Positions 1-9,985 of a DNA stretch of 64,000 bases are shown in pieces. The notes under the pieces are model-generated. The model was not told the DNA's origin and made no database searches. It saw only the letters and a program-made list of their open reading frames with translations. Both the position numbers and the translations under genes were made by a program. How positions within the stretch are numbered: position 1 is the stretch's first letter; every line of letters starts with the position of its first letter. Source of the stretch: Vibrio metschnikovii CIP 69.14 (GTDB lineage Bacteria > Pseudomonadota > Gammaproteobacteria > Enterobacterales > Vibrionaceae); NCBI RefSeq assembly GCF_000176155.1, contig NZ_ACZO01000006.1, positions 1,612,001-1,676,000 of the forward strand. Reading direction: 5' to 3'.

Positions 1-318
1 CCTCTGCGTTTATTTAGTTTACTGATCCTAATCGGCGATAATATTAAATATAATTTGACGCAAACGCTCAACCAAAGTCGCTCTTGGCCGTTACCGGGGC
101 CGGGATGGCTACTGTGTGCAGTCGGTAATAAATTACACTTAGCATTGGGCGGGCCAGCGATCTATGGTCAGCAAAAAGCGGTGCGCGCCAAAATTGGCGG
201 GCGCATAGTGCCAGCAAGCCTTCATTTAGCTCAGTTACGCCAACTACTTACCCGTAGATTATGGCTTTGGCTTATTTTACAAAGCATTATGTTACTGCTC
301 GTTTATCAAGGCGTATAA
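1..318 (+). CDS. cobD: Adenosylcobinamide-phosphate synthase, 3' end only (CobD/CbiB family)
   Basis: The reading frame is open from the first base and stops at 316-318, so only the last ~105 residues lie in the window. CobD/CbiB is an inner-membrane enzyme that attaches the aminopropanol arm to cobyrinate/cobinamide late in cobalamin synthesis or salvage. The visible part has the family's late PGPGW segment, then LALGGPAIY and a basic stretch, and ends in a hydrophobic helix rich in Leu and Trp. Two bases separate its stop from the btuF start, so the two are probably co-transcribed and join B12 synthesis or salvage with B12 uptake. The family call rests on these motifs and on the btuF neighbour. 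The 5' part is outside the window. Confidence 0.8.
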   Translation, partial: PLRLFSLLILIGDNIKYNLTQTLNQSRSWPLPGPGWLLCAVGNKLHLALGGPAIYGQQKAVRAKIGGRIVPASLHLAQLRQLLTRRLWLWLILQSIMLLLVYQGV

Positions 319-320
319 AC

Positions 321-1139
321 ATGCCACACCGATTCTTTCTCTTACTTCTGCTCTCTTGGCCTTTTTGCACTCTTTCTGCTGCGGAAAGGATCATTAGCTT
401 AGCTCCCCATGCCACCGAGCTGGTTTTCGCGGCCGGACTAGGGGATAAGCTGATCGCGGTCAGTGACTATAGTGATTATCCTGAATCCGCCAAAACTCTA
501 CCTCGAGTCGCCAATTATCAAGGGATCAATATTGAACGAATTCTAACTTTGCAGCCCGACTTGGTGATCGTTTGGCCTGAAGGCAATGCCATGCGTGAAG
601 TGGAAAAATTGGCTCGTTTAGGCATTCCTTTGTTTTATTCTCATCCTAAAACACTGACTGATATTGCAGATGATATAGAGAAACTCAGTCAATACGCCAG
701 CGATCCAACAAAAGGTATGCAAACGGCCAATCAGTTTCGTCAGCAGCTCACTCAACTTGAACAGAAATACGCTCATCTCGATGGAGTTCGGTATTTTTAC
801 CAATTAAGTGAAAAGCCAATCATCACCTTAGCGCAAGGCAGTTGGCCAAGTGAGATTTTCGCTTTTTGTGGGGGGGTGAATATTTTCCAACATAGCCCGT
901 CCCCCTACCCTCAAGTCAGTATTGAACAGGTGCTACTCGCCAAACCAGAAGTCATCTTTACTTCAGAACAAGCGATGGCTCAAGGCACTATGTGGCAGCG
1001 CTGGAAAAACCAAGTCCCTGCGGTAAAAAAAGGACAGATTACTAGCCTTAATGCTGATTGGCTCAACCGCCAAACCCCAAGATCACTGCTCGCCATTGAG
1101 CAAGTTTGCAATTATTTTTCCCAAATAGAAAAGTATTAA
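321..1139 (+). CDS. btuF: Vitamin B12 ABC transporter, periplasmic binding protein BtuF
   Basis: BtuF captures cobalamin in the periplasm and delivers it to the BtuCD permease. The product is 272 aa from the ATG at 321. A longer in-frame start at 261 would lie inside cobD and add no plausible signal. Residues 1-20 form a typical Sec signal peptide: basic start, Leu-rich core, and a small-residue cleavage site around LSA/AE. The mature protein begins with RIISLAPHATEL, the usual opening of the helical-backbone metal/B12 binding family (Peripla_BP_2), and later has ILTLQPDLVIVW. Length is normal for BtuF (about 266-275 aa). Its place directly behind cobD supports cobalamin rather than siderophore binding. 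Confidence 0.88.
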   Translation: MPHRFFLLLLLSWPFCTLSAAERIISLAPHATELVFAAGLGDKLIAVSDYSDYPESAKTLPRVANYQGINIERILTLQPDLVIVWPEGNAMREVEKLARLGIPLFYSHPKTLTDIADDIEKLSQYASDPTKGMQTANQFRQQLTQLEQKYAHLDGVRYFYQLSEKPIITLAQGSWPSEIFAFCGGVNIFQHSPSPYPQVSIEQVLLAKPEVIFTSEQAMAQGTMWQRWKNQVPAVKKGQITSLNADWLNRQTPRSLLAIEQVCNYFSQIEKY

Positions 1140-1221
1140 CTAAAACAGCAAAAGTTGCATACAATGTGCTCCCATTCACTCATCCCAAATTAACAGGGAA
1201 TGTTAAGCGAGCGACTCAACT

Positions 1222-1842
1222 TTGGATACTTCACTGCTCTACTTGATTGATATGTTTGGCACTGCGGTGTTTGCGATTTCAGGCGTACTACTTGCGGGGC
1301 GATTAAAGATGGACCCTTTCGGTGCGGTGGTTCTAGCCAGTGTCACTGCCATTGGTGGTGGAACCATTCGCGATATGGCGCTAGGTGCGACGCCGGTTTT
1401 TTGGATCACTGATACCACTTATTTATGGGTGATCTTCGCGACCTGCTTATTAACCATGTTGATTGTCCGTCGCCCTAAACGAGTCGCTTGGTGGATATTA
1501 CCGGTCTGTGATGCGGTTGGCCTGGCTGTATTTGTCGCTATTGGGGTTGAAAAAGCACTGATCTTCCAAGAATCAGCGTTAATCGCCATCATTATGGGGG
1601 TAATCACCGGCTGCGGTGGTGGCATCATCCGTGATGTGCTTGCTCGTGAGATCCCGATGGTATTAAGAAGCGAAGTCTATGCCACCGCGTGTATTGTCGG
1701 CGGCATGGTACATACCACCGCACTCGCTTTAGATTATAACAGTTCGAGCGCTTTCCTATGCGGGGTGATTTCAACTCTCGTCATCCGCTTATGCGCCATT
1801 CGTTGGCACTTATCACTGCCGACTTTTGCATTGACTAAATAA
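1222..1842 (+). CDS. TRIC-type cation channel family membrane protein (YadS/YicG-like, UPF0126)
   Basis: This 206-aa integral membrane protein has about seven hydrophobic helices in two homologous halves. Each half carries the family signature GGGxIRD: GGGTIRD near residue 44 and GGGIIRD near residue 135. Bacterial TRIC homologues form trimeric monovalent-cation (K+/Na+) channels in the inner membrane; some relatives have been linked to glycine transport. The chosen start is a TTG at 1222, because the first helix begins only six residues later and no upstream ATG is in frame. It lies 80 bases behind btuF on the same strand. The family is clear, the transported substrate is not. Confidence 0.82.
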   Translation: MDTSLLYLIDMFGTAVFAISGVLLAGRLKMDPFGAVVLASVTAIGGGTIRDMALGATPVFWITDTTYLWVIFATCLLTMLIVRRPKRVAWWILPVCDAVGLAVFVAIGVEKALIFQESALIAIIMGVITGCGGGIIRDVLAREIPMVLRSEVYATACIVGGMVHTTALALDYNSSSAFLCGVISTLVIRLCAIRWHLSLPTFALTK

Positions 1843-1848
1843 TCCCTC

Positions 1849-1875
1849 CATCACCAGTCATCATGGCTGGTGATG
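1849..1875. repeat. Inverted repeat downstream of the TRIC gene
   Basis: CATCACCAG at 1849-1857 pairs perfectly with CTGGTGATG at 1867-1875 around a 9-base loop. It lies 6 bases behind the TRIC stop. No T-run follows on either strand, so it may be a Rho-independent terminator of low quality or an mRNA-end stabilising hairpin. Confidence 0.5.
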
Positions 1876-1966
1876 CTCCATACGCAAGCTTTGTGACTTT
1901 AGTAGACGACACCGCGATGGTTCAAGGTTACCATTAGCGACATCTATTCCCATTTGTCATCAACCT

Positions 1967-2827
1967 ATGTTACTCGAAGGCATTGAAACCTTACTGGTGC
2001 TCAGCAAAGAAAAAACCATGAGCCGTACCGGTAGCCAACTCTATATCAGCCAATCGGCAGTCAGTAAGCGCATTGCTAACTTAGAAAAAAAACTCGGCAA
2101 AAAACTGATTGTTCCCGCGGGCCGACACATCAAATTGACTGCAGATGCCGAGCAATTAATTGCCAGCATTGGCCCTACGTTTAATGAGTTGCATGGTTTA
2201 ATTTTCGAGCAGAAAACATTGGAAGACAATACGCTGCTGCGCATGGATTGCTCAGAGACTTTAGTCGCCGGTTATCTTGGCCAGACTATGGGGCAACATC
2301 GAAAACACGACCCACATTGGGTGATCACCACCAACCACACACCGCGAATTGTCGAAAATGTTCAGTCTGGCAAAGCCACCTTGGGCTTTTGTGCGGGGTA
2401 TCTGCCCGCCAATCACGGTTTGCTGACTTTTCATTTAGGCGATGAGCCATTTACCGTGATTAGCCAAGCACCTCTGTTCTCACTGCCAAGCGAGCTGATC
2501 ACTAATGATTTAGCCAATCCCGCCAATACCTACCAAGCGGCCATGCTGCACAAACAAGGCATTCGACCCGCGATGGAGATGGACTCTTACACCGCCGCGG
2601 CGCAGCTCGCACTCGGCGGTATGTTACCAGCCCTAGTACCACGTTCGATTGTCAGCACCCTAAAAATTGAGCCCCAGCACTGCTTTGATTTTGCTGAACT
2701 TGCCGATCTGACTCGGCCAATTCATATTTGTCTGCGCGCCAGCCGCTATCGTAGCATTAGAGTCCAAACATTGATAACAGCGCTGCATAATGCTGTTCCC
2801 AAAGCAGTTTTAGCGCCATCAGCATAG
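1967..2827 (+). CDS. LysR family transcriptional regulator
   Basis: The product is 286 aa. Residues ~3-62 form the N-terminal winged helix-turn-helix, with the recognition-helix region ISQSAVSKRIANLEKKLGKKL typical of LysR proteins. The rest is a periplasmic-binding-protein-like effector domain (LysR_substrate), which senses a small molecule. The ATG at 1967 is the natural start for a full HTH. The effector cannot be told from sequence. LysR regulators often control a neighbouring gene, and the nearest candidate is the converging TSUP permease gene, whose 3' end overlaps this one by 71 bases. That arrangement is unusual for a regulator/target pair, which normally diverge. Confidence 0.85.
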   Translation: MLLEGIETLLVLSKEKTMSRTGSQLYISQSAVSKRIANLEKKLGKKLIVPAGRHIKLTADAEQLIASIGPTFNELHGLIFEQKTLEDNTLLRMDCSETLVAGYLGQTMGQHRKHDPHWVITTNHTPRIVENVQSGKATLGFCAGYLPANHGLLTFHLGDEPFTVISQAPLFSLPSELITNDLANPANTYQAAMLHKQGIRPAMEMDSYTAAAQLALGGMLPALVPRSIVSTLKIEPQHCFDFAELADLTRPIHICLRASRYRSIRVQTLITALHNAVPKAVLAPSA

Positions 2828-3542
2828 ACATAGTGATCACCAGCGGGCGGATCCAACGCTGACCTTGGCTGATCACCACTTTTGCCCCCATACGGGCACC
2901 GATAAACCCGCCGACCGCCATGGTTAAACCTATCTGCCAAATCGGTAAACCAGCGATTAAGAAGAAGGTCAACGCGGCAATGTTGGAAGTGAAATTGAGT
3001 ACTTTAGTGCGCGCGGTGGCTTCCACCAATCCAAAATGGCCTAAAGCGACAAAACAGACGGTAAAGATTGAACCGGTACCGGGGCCAAAAAAGCCATCAT
3101 AAAACCCAACCCCAAACCCGATCGTGAAAGCAAAAGCCGTTTCCGATAAGGGAGCGGAACCGGTATGATTTTTTGTTGCTGGGGCAAGTAGGAAATAGAG
3201 CGAGATGGCAATCAATAACACGGGTATTAAACTGGTCAACAAAGAGGCATCAATATATTGCACCGCTTCTGCGCCAAGTGCCGCACCGACAAAAGTACAC
3301 GCAATCGCCAGGCGCATCGCTTTTAGACTCACTAAGCCTTGGCGGACAAAATAGAAAGTGGCCGAAAAGCTTCCAAAGGAGCTTTGCAGTTTATTGGTCG
3401 CCAAGGCTTGAGTCGGAGGAACCCCAGCCGCCAGCAAGGCTGGTAACGTTAGCAAACCACCACCACCAGCCATGGCATCAATAAATCCCGCAACGCCCGC
3501 CACTAAAAACAGCAGGCCCAATACTTCCAGTGAAAGTTCCAT
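2757..3542 (-). CDS. TSUP (TauE/SafE, YfcA-like) family membrane permease
   Basis: A 261-aa polytopic inner-membrane protein of the sulfite exporter TauE/SafE family. The N-terminal half has the family pattern GFIDAMAGGGGLLTLPALL at residues ~20-38, and the second half has the internally related GFYDGFFGPGTGS. About eight hydrophobic helices alternate with short loops. TSUP members move sulfonates, sulfite, thiosulfate or other organic anions, usually outward. The substrate here is not predictable. Length matches YfcA (about 265 aa). Its 3' end runs 71 bases into the opposite-strand LysR gene, so the C-terminal residues of both proteins are encoded by the same DNA. Confidence 0.85.
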   Translation of the reverse strand: MELSLEVLGLLFLVAGVAGFIDAMAGGGGLLTLPALLAAGVPPTQALATNKLQSSFGSFSATFYFVRQGLVSLKAMRLAIACTFVGAALGAEAVQYIDASLLTSLIPVLLIAISLYFLLAPATKNHTGSAPLSETAFAFTIGFGVGFYDGFFGPGTGSIFTVCFVALGHFGLVEATARTKVLNFTSNIAALTFFLIAGLPIWQIGLTMAVGGFIGARMGAKVVISQGQRWIRPLVITMSMLMALKLLWEQHYAALLSMFGL

Positions 3543-3678
3543 TTCTAATCAACATCTTGAATGACAAAGCTTAACAGTATCACTACTCAAAATATCAAAA
3601 CAGCGAAACACAAGACAACAACCTATTCCATTTATTCATCGATATAAGCTTGGGAGATCTCTGGGTATTGTAGCTGAT

Positions 3679-3704
3679 AAAAAAGCCCGCTTAATTCAGC
3701 GGGC
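3679..3704 (-). terminator. Rho-independent terminator behind carB
   Basis: Read on the minus strand, GCCCGC and GCGGGC form a 6-bp GC-rich stem around an 8-base loop, followed directly by a T-run. It lies 45 bases behind the carB stop and closes the carAB transcript. Confidence 0.85.
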
Positions 3705-3748
3705 AATGAGGTTGTCTGATAAGTCTTAACGACTTACCTTAATTGTTA

Positions 3749-6700
3749 TTAGGCTAAGCTGGCTTTGACTTGCTCGTGTAACTCTTGTACAGAGATGACC
3801 GATGCTTTCGCGTCAGCGGTATGTGACATACAGGTTGCAAATGCCGCATTTAACGTCGTGGTGTAGTTAACTTTTTCGGCTAGAGCACCACGGCGCAATA
3901 CTTTTGAATCTTCAATCGCTTGACGACCTGCCGCCGTATTGACGATATAGGTGTACTCATTGTTTTTGATTCGATCCAAGATATGCGGACGCCCTTCATG
4001 CACCTTATTAACTAGGCGAGGGTTAATCCCAGCTTCACCGAGAATCACCGCGGTACCATGAGTTGCATCTAGCTGATAGCCAAGTTTGATCAACTTAGAA
4101 GCTAAATCGACCACGCGCTCTTTATCTTCTTCACGTACCGACAATAACGCACGACCACCATCAGGATATACATTACCACAGCCGAGTTCTGCTTTAGCGT
4201 AAGCTTCAGCAAACGTTGCTCCAACACCCATCACTTCGCCAGTGGAGCGCATTTCAGGGCCAAGCAATGGGTCAACACCAGGAAACTTATTAAAGGGCAA
4301 CACGACTTCTTTGACTGAATAATAAGGAGGAATGATCTCTTTGGTAAAGCCTTGCGACTCAAGTGACTGACCAGCCATAACACGTGCGGCAATTTTTGCC
4401 AGCGGTGCGCCGGTAGCTTTGGATACAAACGGAACCGTTCGTGCAGCGCGAGGGTTAACTTCAATCAGATAAACTTGGTTATCTTTCACCGCAAATTGGG
4501 TGTTCATCAAACCGCGCACGCCCAATTCAAAGGCTAACTTCTCAACTTGTTCACGCATCACATCTTGGATTTCTTGGCTTAGCGTATAAGCCGGTAGTGA
4601 ACACGCTGAGTCACCGGAGTGAACACCCGCTTGTTCAATGTGCTCCATGATGCCGCCAATCACGACTCGCTCGCCATCACAAATCGCATCGATATCCACT
4701 TCAACCGCATCGTCTAAAAAGCGATCGAGCAAAACAGGTGACTCATTCGATACGCTGACCGCTTCGTTAAAGTAACGACGCAAATCTTGCTCATCATAGA
4801 CAATTTCCATCGCCCGACCACCAAGCACATAAGAAGGACGAACCACCAACGGGAAGCCAATCTCTCTTGATTTTTCAATTGCTTGTTCCATGGTGGTGAC
4901 CGTGGCATTTTCTGGTTGCAGTAACCCTAAACGCTCTACCGCTTGCTGGAAGCGTTCACGATCTTCCGCGCGATCAATCGCATCTGGGCTAGTACCGATA
5001 ATCGGCACTCCGGCCGCTTCCAAGGCGCGTGCCAGTTTTAACGGCGTTTGGCCGCCATATTGGACAATAACCCCTTTTGGTTTTTCGACGCGAACAATGG
5101 CTAACACATCTTCCAGTGTTACTGGCTCAAAGTAGAGGCGATCTGAGGTATCGTAGTCAGTAGATACGGTTTCAGGGTTACAGTTAACCATGATGGTTTC
5201 ATAACCATCTTCACGCAGTGCAAGTGAAGCATGAACACAGCAGTAATCAAATTCGATACCTTGACCGATACGGTTTGGACCACCACCGAGCACCATGATT
5301 TTGTCTCTGTCGGTCGGCTGCGCTTCACACTCTTCATCATAGGTTGAGTACATATACGCGGTATCGGATGAGAATTCCGCGGCACAGGTGTCAACTCGTT
5401 TGTAGACCGGATGAATATTGTACTGATCGCGCAAGCGACGAATTTCACTTTCTGCCACGCCTAATAAAGCTGAGAGACGCGCATCTGCAAAACCTTTGCG
5501 TTTCATTTTACGCAGTACATCGGCGTTTAACCCAGCAAAACCGCCGGCTTTGACGTCTTGTTCCATCTTGACCAGTTCTTCAATTTGCACCAAGAACCAG
5601 CGGTCGATGTTGGTCAAGTTAAACACTCCGTCGACCGATAAACCAGCACGGAAAGCATCGGCGATGTACCAAATACGCTCAGCACCCGCTTCTTTCAGTT
5701 CATGGCGAATTTTGGTCAATGCGTCAGGCGCATCAAGATCGACCATTTCATCTAAGCCATTCACACCAACTTCTAAGCCACGCAATGCTTTTTGCAGCGA
5801 TTCTTGTTGGTTACGACCAATCGCCATCACTTCACCTACCGACTTCATCTGTGTGGTTAAGCGATCATTAGCACCAGCGAATTTTTCAAAGTTAAAGCGT
5901 GGGATCTTGGTCACCACGTAGTCAATCGTCGGCTCAAACGAGGCAGGAGTCGCACCGCCAGTGATGTCGTTCATCAGCTCATCAAGCGTAAAGCCAACCG
6001 CCAATTTAGCCGCCACTTTAGCAATCGGAAACCCCGTCGCTTTTGAAGCCAGAGCCGAAGAACGAGAAACACGTGGGTTCATCTCGATGATCACCATACG
6101 ACCATCTTTCGGGTTGATACCAAACTGTACGTTTGAACCACCGGTTTCGACACCGATTTCACGCAGTACGGCTAGCGATGCGTTACGCATCAATTGGTAC
6201 TCTTTATCGGTCAGTGTTTGCGCGGGGGCTACTGTGATTGAATCACCAGTATGAATACCCATTGGATCGAAGTTTTCAATCGCACAAACGATGATGCAGT
6301 TATCGTTTTTATCACGCACCACTTCCATCTCGTACTCTTTCCAACCGATCAGAGATTCATCAATCAATAGCTCATTGGTTGGCGATAAGTCGAGGCCGCG
6401 GCGACAAATTTCTTCAAACTCTTCTTTATTGTACGCAATACCACCGCCCGTTCCGCCCATAGTAAATGAAGGGCGAATAATACAAGGAAAGCCGACCATC
6501 TCTTGTACTCGGTAGGCTTCTTCCATAGTTTTTGCCGTATCAGCGCGAGGACAAGCTAAACCGATCGATTTCATTGCTTTATCAAAACGAGAGCGATCTT
6601 CGGCTTTATCAATCGCATCAGCGGTTGCGCCAATCATTTCTACGCCGAATTCAGCTAATACGCCGTGTTTTTCTAGCTCCAGCGCACAATTCAATGCAGT

Positions 6701-6979
6701 TTGGCCCCCCATGGTGGGTAATACCGCATCTGGGCGCTCTTTTTCGATGATTTTACGTACCACTTCCCAGTGAATAGGCTCAATATAAGTCGCATCGGCC
6801 ATATCTGGATCAGTCATGATCGTCGCCGGATTCGAGTTGACGAGAATCACTCGATAGCCTTCTTCACGTAACGCTTTACAAGCTTGGGCACCGGAGTAAT
6901 CGAACTCACAAGCCTGACCAATGACAATCGGGCCTGCACCTAAAATTAGAATACTGTTAATGTCAGTACGTTTTGGCAT
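3749..6979 (-). CDS. carB: Carbamoyl-phosphate synthase large subunit
   Basis: CarB makes carbamoyl phosphate from ammonia (supplied by CarA), bicarbonate and two ATP, feeding both arginine and pyrimidine synthesis. The 1076 aa match the family length. It has two homologous ATP-grasp halves, each opening with a nucleotide-binding segment ([19 protein letters not shown] near residue 12 and [17 protein letters not shown] near residue 560). The oligomerisation domain lies between them. The last ~140 residues are the MGS-like allosteric domain that binds UMP/ornithine. It starts 16 bases after carA, so the two subunits are translated from one mRNA. All parts look intact. Confidence 0.98.
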   Translation of the reverse strand: MPKRTDINSILILGAGPIVIGQACEFDYSGAQACKALREEGYRVILVNSNPATIMTDPDMADATYIEPIHWEVVRKIIEKERPDAVLPTMGGQTALNCALELEKHGVLAEFGVEMIGATADAIDKAEDRSRFDKAMKSIGLACPRADTAKTMEEAYRVQEMVGFPCIIRPSFTMGGTGGGIAYNKEEFEEICRRGLDLSPTNELLIDESLIGWKEYEMEVVRDKNDNCIIVCAIENFDPMGIHTGDSITVAPAQTLTDKEYQLMRNASLAVLREIGVETGGSNVQFGINPKDGRMVIIEMNPRVSRSSALASKATGFPIAKVAAKLAVGFTLDELMNDITGGATPASFEPTIDYVVTKIPRFNFEKFAGANDRLTTQMKSVGEVMAIGRNQQESLQKALRGLEVGVNGLDEMVDLDAPDALTKIRHELKEAGAERIWYIADAFRAGLSVDGVFNLTNIDRWFLVQIEELVKMEQDVKAGGFAGLNADVLRKMKRKGFADARLSALLGVAESEIRRLRDQYNIHPVYKRVDTCAAEFSSDTAYMYSTYDEECEAQPTDRDKIMVLGGGPNRIGQGIEFDYCCVHASLALREDGYETIMVNCNPETVSTDYDTSDRLYFEPVTLEDVLAIVRVEKPKGVIVQYGGQTPLKLARALEAAGVPIIGTSPDAIDRAEDRERFQQAVERLGLLQPENATVTTMEQAIEKSREIGFPLVVRPSYVLGGRAMEIVYDEQDLRRYFNEAVSVSNESPVLLDRFLDDAVEVDIDAICDGERVVIGGIMEHIEQAGVHSGDSACSLPAYTLSQEIQDVMREQVEKLAFELGVRGLMNTQFAVKDNQVYLIEVNPRAARTVPFVSKATGAPLAKIAARVMAGQSLESQGFTKEIIPPYYSVKEVVLPFNKFPGVDPLLGPEMRSTGEVMGVGATFAEAYAKAELGCGNVYPDGGRALLSVREEDKERVVDLASKLIKLGYQLDATHGTAVILGEAGINPRLVNKVHEGRPHILDRIKNNEYTYIVNTAAGRQAIEDSKVLRRGALAEKVNYTTTLNAAFATCMSHTADAKASVISVQELHEQVKASLA

Positions 6980-6995
6980 TGTCTACTACTCCGAA

Positions 6996-8135
6996 TTAGG
7001 CTGTGTGCTGTTTAATTAATTCAATGAAATGATCAAAGAGAGGTGCGGCATCGTGGGGACCGGGGCTTGCTTCTGGGTGACCTTGGAAGCTAAATGCAGG
7101 TTTATCAATACGATGAATGCCTTGTAAAGAACCATCAAACAGTGATTTGTGTGTTGCGCGCAGCGTATCTGGTAAGCTTGCTTCATCGACAGCAAAGCCA
7201 TGATTTTGTGCAGTAATCATCACTACGTCACGCTGTAAGTCTTTAACTGGATGGTTGGCACCATGGTGGCCAAATTTCATTTTTACTGTCTGCGCACCAG
7301 AAGCCAAGGCTAGAATTTGGTGTCCTAAACAGATCCCAAATACCGGTAATCCTTTCTCTAAGAACACTTTAGTGGCTTCAATTGCATAAGTACACGGAGC
7401 TGGGTCACCAGGGCCATTTGATAAGAAAACACCATCAGGCTTCAGTGCCAATACTTCTTCGGCTGAAGTTTGAGCCGGTACAACGGTTAAGCGGCATCCG
7501 CGGTCAACCAGCATACGCAGGATGTTACGTTTGGCTCCGAAATCGTAGGCAACGACGTGATAAGGCAGTTCGCTGTGGTCTTTTGCTTCAGGAAGTCCAC
7601 CTTCCAACGTCCACGAACCTTGTTGCCATGCATACGCTTCTTGTGTTGTAACCTCTTTCGCAAGATCCATTCCTTTTAAGCCAGGGAAATCTTTCGCTTT
7701 CGCTAACGCGAACGCTTCATCACAATGCTCACCAGCCATAATACAGCCATTTTGCGCACCTTTTTCACGTAGAATACGTGTCAGTTTACGCGTATCAATA
7801 TCCGCAATACCGAGAATATTTTGTGATTTAAGATAGTCAGAGAGAGAAAGTTGATTACGGAAGTTAGAAGCGATAAGAGGAAGATCGCGAATCACAAGGC
7901 CTTGTGCATGAATAGAAGAGGATTCTTCGTCTTCAGAGTTGGTTCCGGTATTACCAATGTGGGGATAAGTGAGAGTAACAATTTGTTGAGAATAGGAAGG
8001 ATCAGTGAGAATTTCTTGGTACCCCGTCATCGAAGTATTAAAAACAACTTCACCAACGGAAAAACCCTCTGCCCCAATGGACACTCCGTGGAACACTGTC
8101 CCATCTTCTAGGACCAACAGTGCTGGTTTACTCAA
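6996..8135 (-). CDS. carA: Carbamoyl-phosphate synthase small (glutaminase) subunit
   Basis: CarA hydrolyses glutamine and channels ammonia to CarB. The 379-aa protein has the N-terminal CPSase small-chain domain (residues ~3-135, ending with the autoprocessing-like [15 protein letters not shown] region) and a C-terminal class I glutamine amidotransferase domain. The nucleophile Cys is in GICLGHQ, and the His/Glu pair is in GHPEASPGP. The start is a TTG at 8135, well placed behind GGAGG with a 5-base spacer. A strong sigma70-type promoter lies about 100 bases upstream. AT-rich DNA in between (about 8151-8178) loosely resembles ARG boxes, as expected for an arginine-repressed operon, but the match is weak. 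Confidence 0.97.
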   Translation of the reverse strand: MSKPALLVLEDGTVFHGVSIGAEGFSVGEVVFNTSMTGYQEILTDPSYSQQIVTLTYPHIGNTGTNSEDEESSSIHAQGLVIRDLPLIASNFRNQLSLSDYLKSQNILGIADIDTRKLTRILREKGAQNGCIMAGEHCDEAFALAKAKDFPGLKGMDLAKEVTTQEAYAWQQGSWTLEGGLPEAKDHSELPYHVVAYDFGAKRNILRMLVDRGCRLTVVPAQTSAEEVLALKPDGVFLSNGPGDPAPCTYAIEATKVFLEKGLPVFGICLGHQILALASGAQTVKMKFGHHGANHPVKDLQRDVVMITAQNHGFAVDEASLPDTLRATHKSLFDGSLQGIHRIDKPAFSFQGHPEASPGPHDAAPLFDHFIELIKQHTA

Positions 8136-8240
8136 GACAACCTCCAGAATAAAAATGCATTAAATATAAATTAAATCGCAAATCTGCCTTCCTGTTCGCA
8201 GCGATACGTTGCTTGAGGCTATATTAGACAAATTGGCGGT

Positions 8241-8269
8241 ATTCTAAAGTTCACACTAATCTCTGTCAA
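8241..8269 (-). promoter_or_regulatory. Sigma70 promoter for carAB
   Basis: On the minus strand a consensus -35 TTGACA (8264-8269) is followed after exactly 17 bases by TAGAAT (8241-8246), one mismatch from the -10 consensus. Transcription would start near 8233 and give a ~100-base leader ahead of carA. Confidence 0.8.
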
Positions 8270-8572
8270 CAATCGTTGATAAATTAAATTTTTATTTATC
8301 AGCTTGCCAACAAAACTAACACCAAAGCCATCAAAACAACACTTTTCTCTCCACTTTACTGCTAATAATGATGAAATAAATAAAAACCCTGGAAAACACG
8401 CCGTATAAAAAATCACTAAAAAACCAAAAACAAAAGCAAACGATAAACAAAGGACAAAACAAACAAAAATAGAGCTTACAAAACAAAAGCCCATCAAGAC
8501 CTTCATTTTAATACACTAAAAATCGATAAAAAGGCTTTTAGAAAAAAGGAAACACGGGAGTTTAACTTGGGT
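8270..8572. other. Gene-free AT-rich spacer between carA promoter and dapB terminator
   Basis: This stretch is strongly A-rich on the plus strand. The only long open frame (minus strand, 8219-8506) would encode a low-complexity Phe/Leu/Val-rich peptide. It runs over the carA promoter and ends inside the carA leader, so I do not accept it as a gene. No RNA gene or repeat is recognised here. A long dapB-carA spacer is also found in E. coli. Confidence 0.6.
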
Positions 8573-8602
8573 AAAAAAAATGCGCCAACCTAAGTTAGCG
8601 CA
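8573..8602 (-). terminator. Rho-independent terminator behind dapB
   Basis: On the minus strand TGCGCTAAC pairs with GTTGGCGCA (one G-U pair) and is followed by eight T. It lies 11 bases behind the dapB stop. Confidence 0.85.
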
Positions 8603-8613
8603 TAATTATGTAA

Positions 8614-9441
<828 letters not shown>

Positions 9442-9515
9442 TCATTCCATGGTTCGCGATAGACGATTTATCCATTGCCCTTAAACTAACAACTATCCTC
9501 GATGCTGGCTAGCAC

Positions 9516-9914
9516 TTAGAGTAACTCTTTCATTACTCGCTCAACAATCACCACATTAGCCTCTGGGAAGGAATGGCGAGCTAATTCACTGATCGCTACC
9601 CATTTACCTTGTTGGCCTTCTTTACCAAAAGGCTGTCCCTCAAAATGGGTCACCAGCATAAAATCGAACATTAAGGCTTTATCAGGGTAATCAAACTCAA
9701 GGTGTTCAAACAAGGCCTGCTCGGTAACCGTGATACCAATCTCTTCATGCAATTCACGACCCAAGGCTTGCTCGATACTTTCACCGACTTCAACCTTTCC
9801 TCCAGGAAACTCCCATAAACCACCTTGATGTTTATCATCAGGACGTTTCGTTATATAAATCTGTGAGCCTTCAGAATTAACAATAATCCCAGCAACGATA
9901 TGAATGCGTTTCAT
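9516..9914 (-). CDS. mutT: 8-oxo-dGTP diphosphatase (MutT-type Nudix hydrolase)
   Basis: MutT removes 8-oxo-dGTP from the nucleotide pool and prevents A:T to C:G transversions. From the ATG at 9914 the product is 132 aa, the usual MutT size. The start four codons upstream overlaps the GGGA ribosome site. The complete Nudix box begins at GGKVEVGESIEQA and continues through RELHEEIGI near residues 37-59, with all catalytic Glu residues present. It sits directly downstream of secA, the classical location. A hairpin flanked by A- and T-runs separates the two genes, so expression must rely on read-through or an internal promoter. Confidence 0.93.
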   Translation of the reverse strand: MKRIHIVAGIIVNSEGSQIYITKRPDDKHQGGLWEFPGGKVEVGESIEQALGRELHEEIGITVTEQALFEHLEFDYPDKALMFDFMLVTHFEGQPFGKEGQQGKWVAISELARHSFPEANVVIVERVMKELL

Positions 9915-9940
9915 GCGTTTTCCCATACGATATAGATTTA

Positions 9941-9969
9941 AAAAAAGAGTCGCCTAAGCGACTCTTTTT
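9941..9969. terminator. Hairpin with A/T flanks between secA and mutT
   Basis: GAGTCGC (9947-9953) and GCGACTC (9958-9964) form a 7-bp stem with loop CTAA, preceded by six A and followed by five T. It can work on either strand. On the minus strand it would end much of the secA transcript before mutT. Confidence 0.8.
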
Positions 9970-9985
9970 ACTGGATTAAATAAAA

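Noticed and set aside
5496..5921. 141-codon plus-strand frame inside carB, and similar long frames inside carB, ftsZ, secA and ftsI
   Set aside because: They are shadows of strongly conserved genes on the other strand, with no domain and no ribosome site.
8151..8178. Possible ARG box ahead of carA
   Set aside because: The AT-rich stretch has only a loose match (TGCATTAAATAT) to the ArgR consensus and not the paired 18-bp boxes; position alone is not enough for a feature.
8188..8220. Possible PurR operator in the carA leader
   Set aside because: AAGCAACGTATCGCT resembles half of the consensus but is one base short in the centre and is not palindromic.
8219..8506. 95-codon minus-strand open frame between dapB and carA
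   Set aside because: It is Phe/Leu/Val-rich low complexity created by A/T-rich DNA, lies across the carA promoter (8241-8269), lacks a recognisable domain and has no clear ribosome site.
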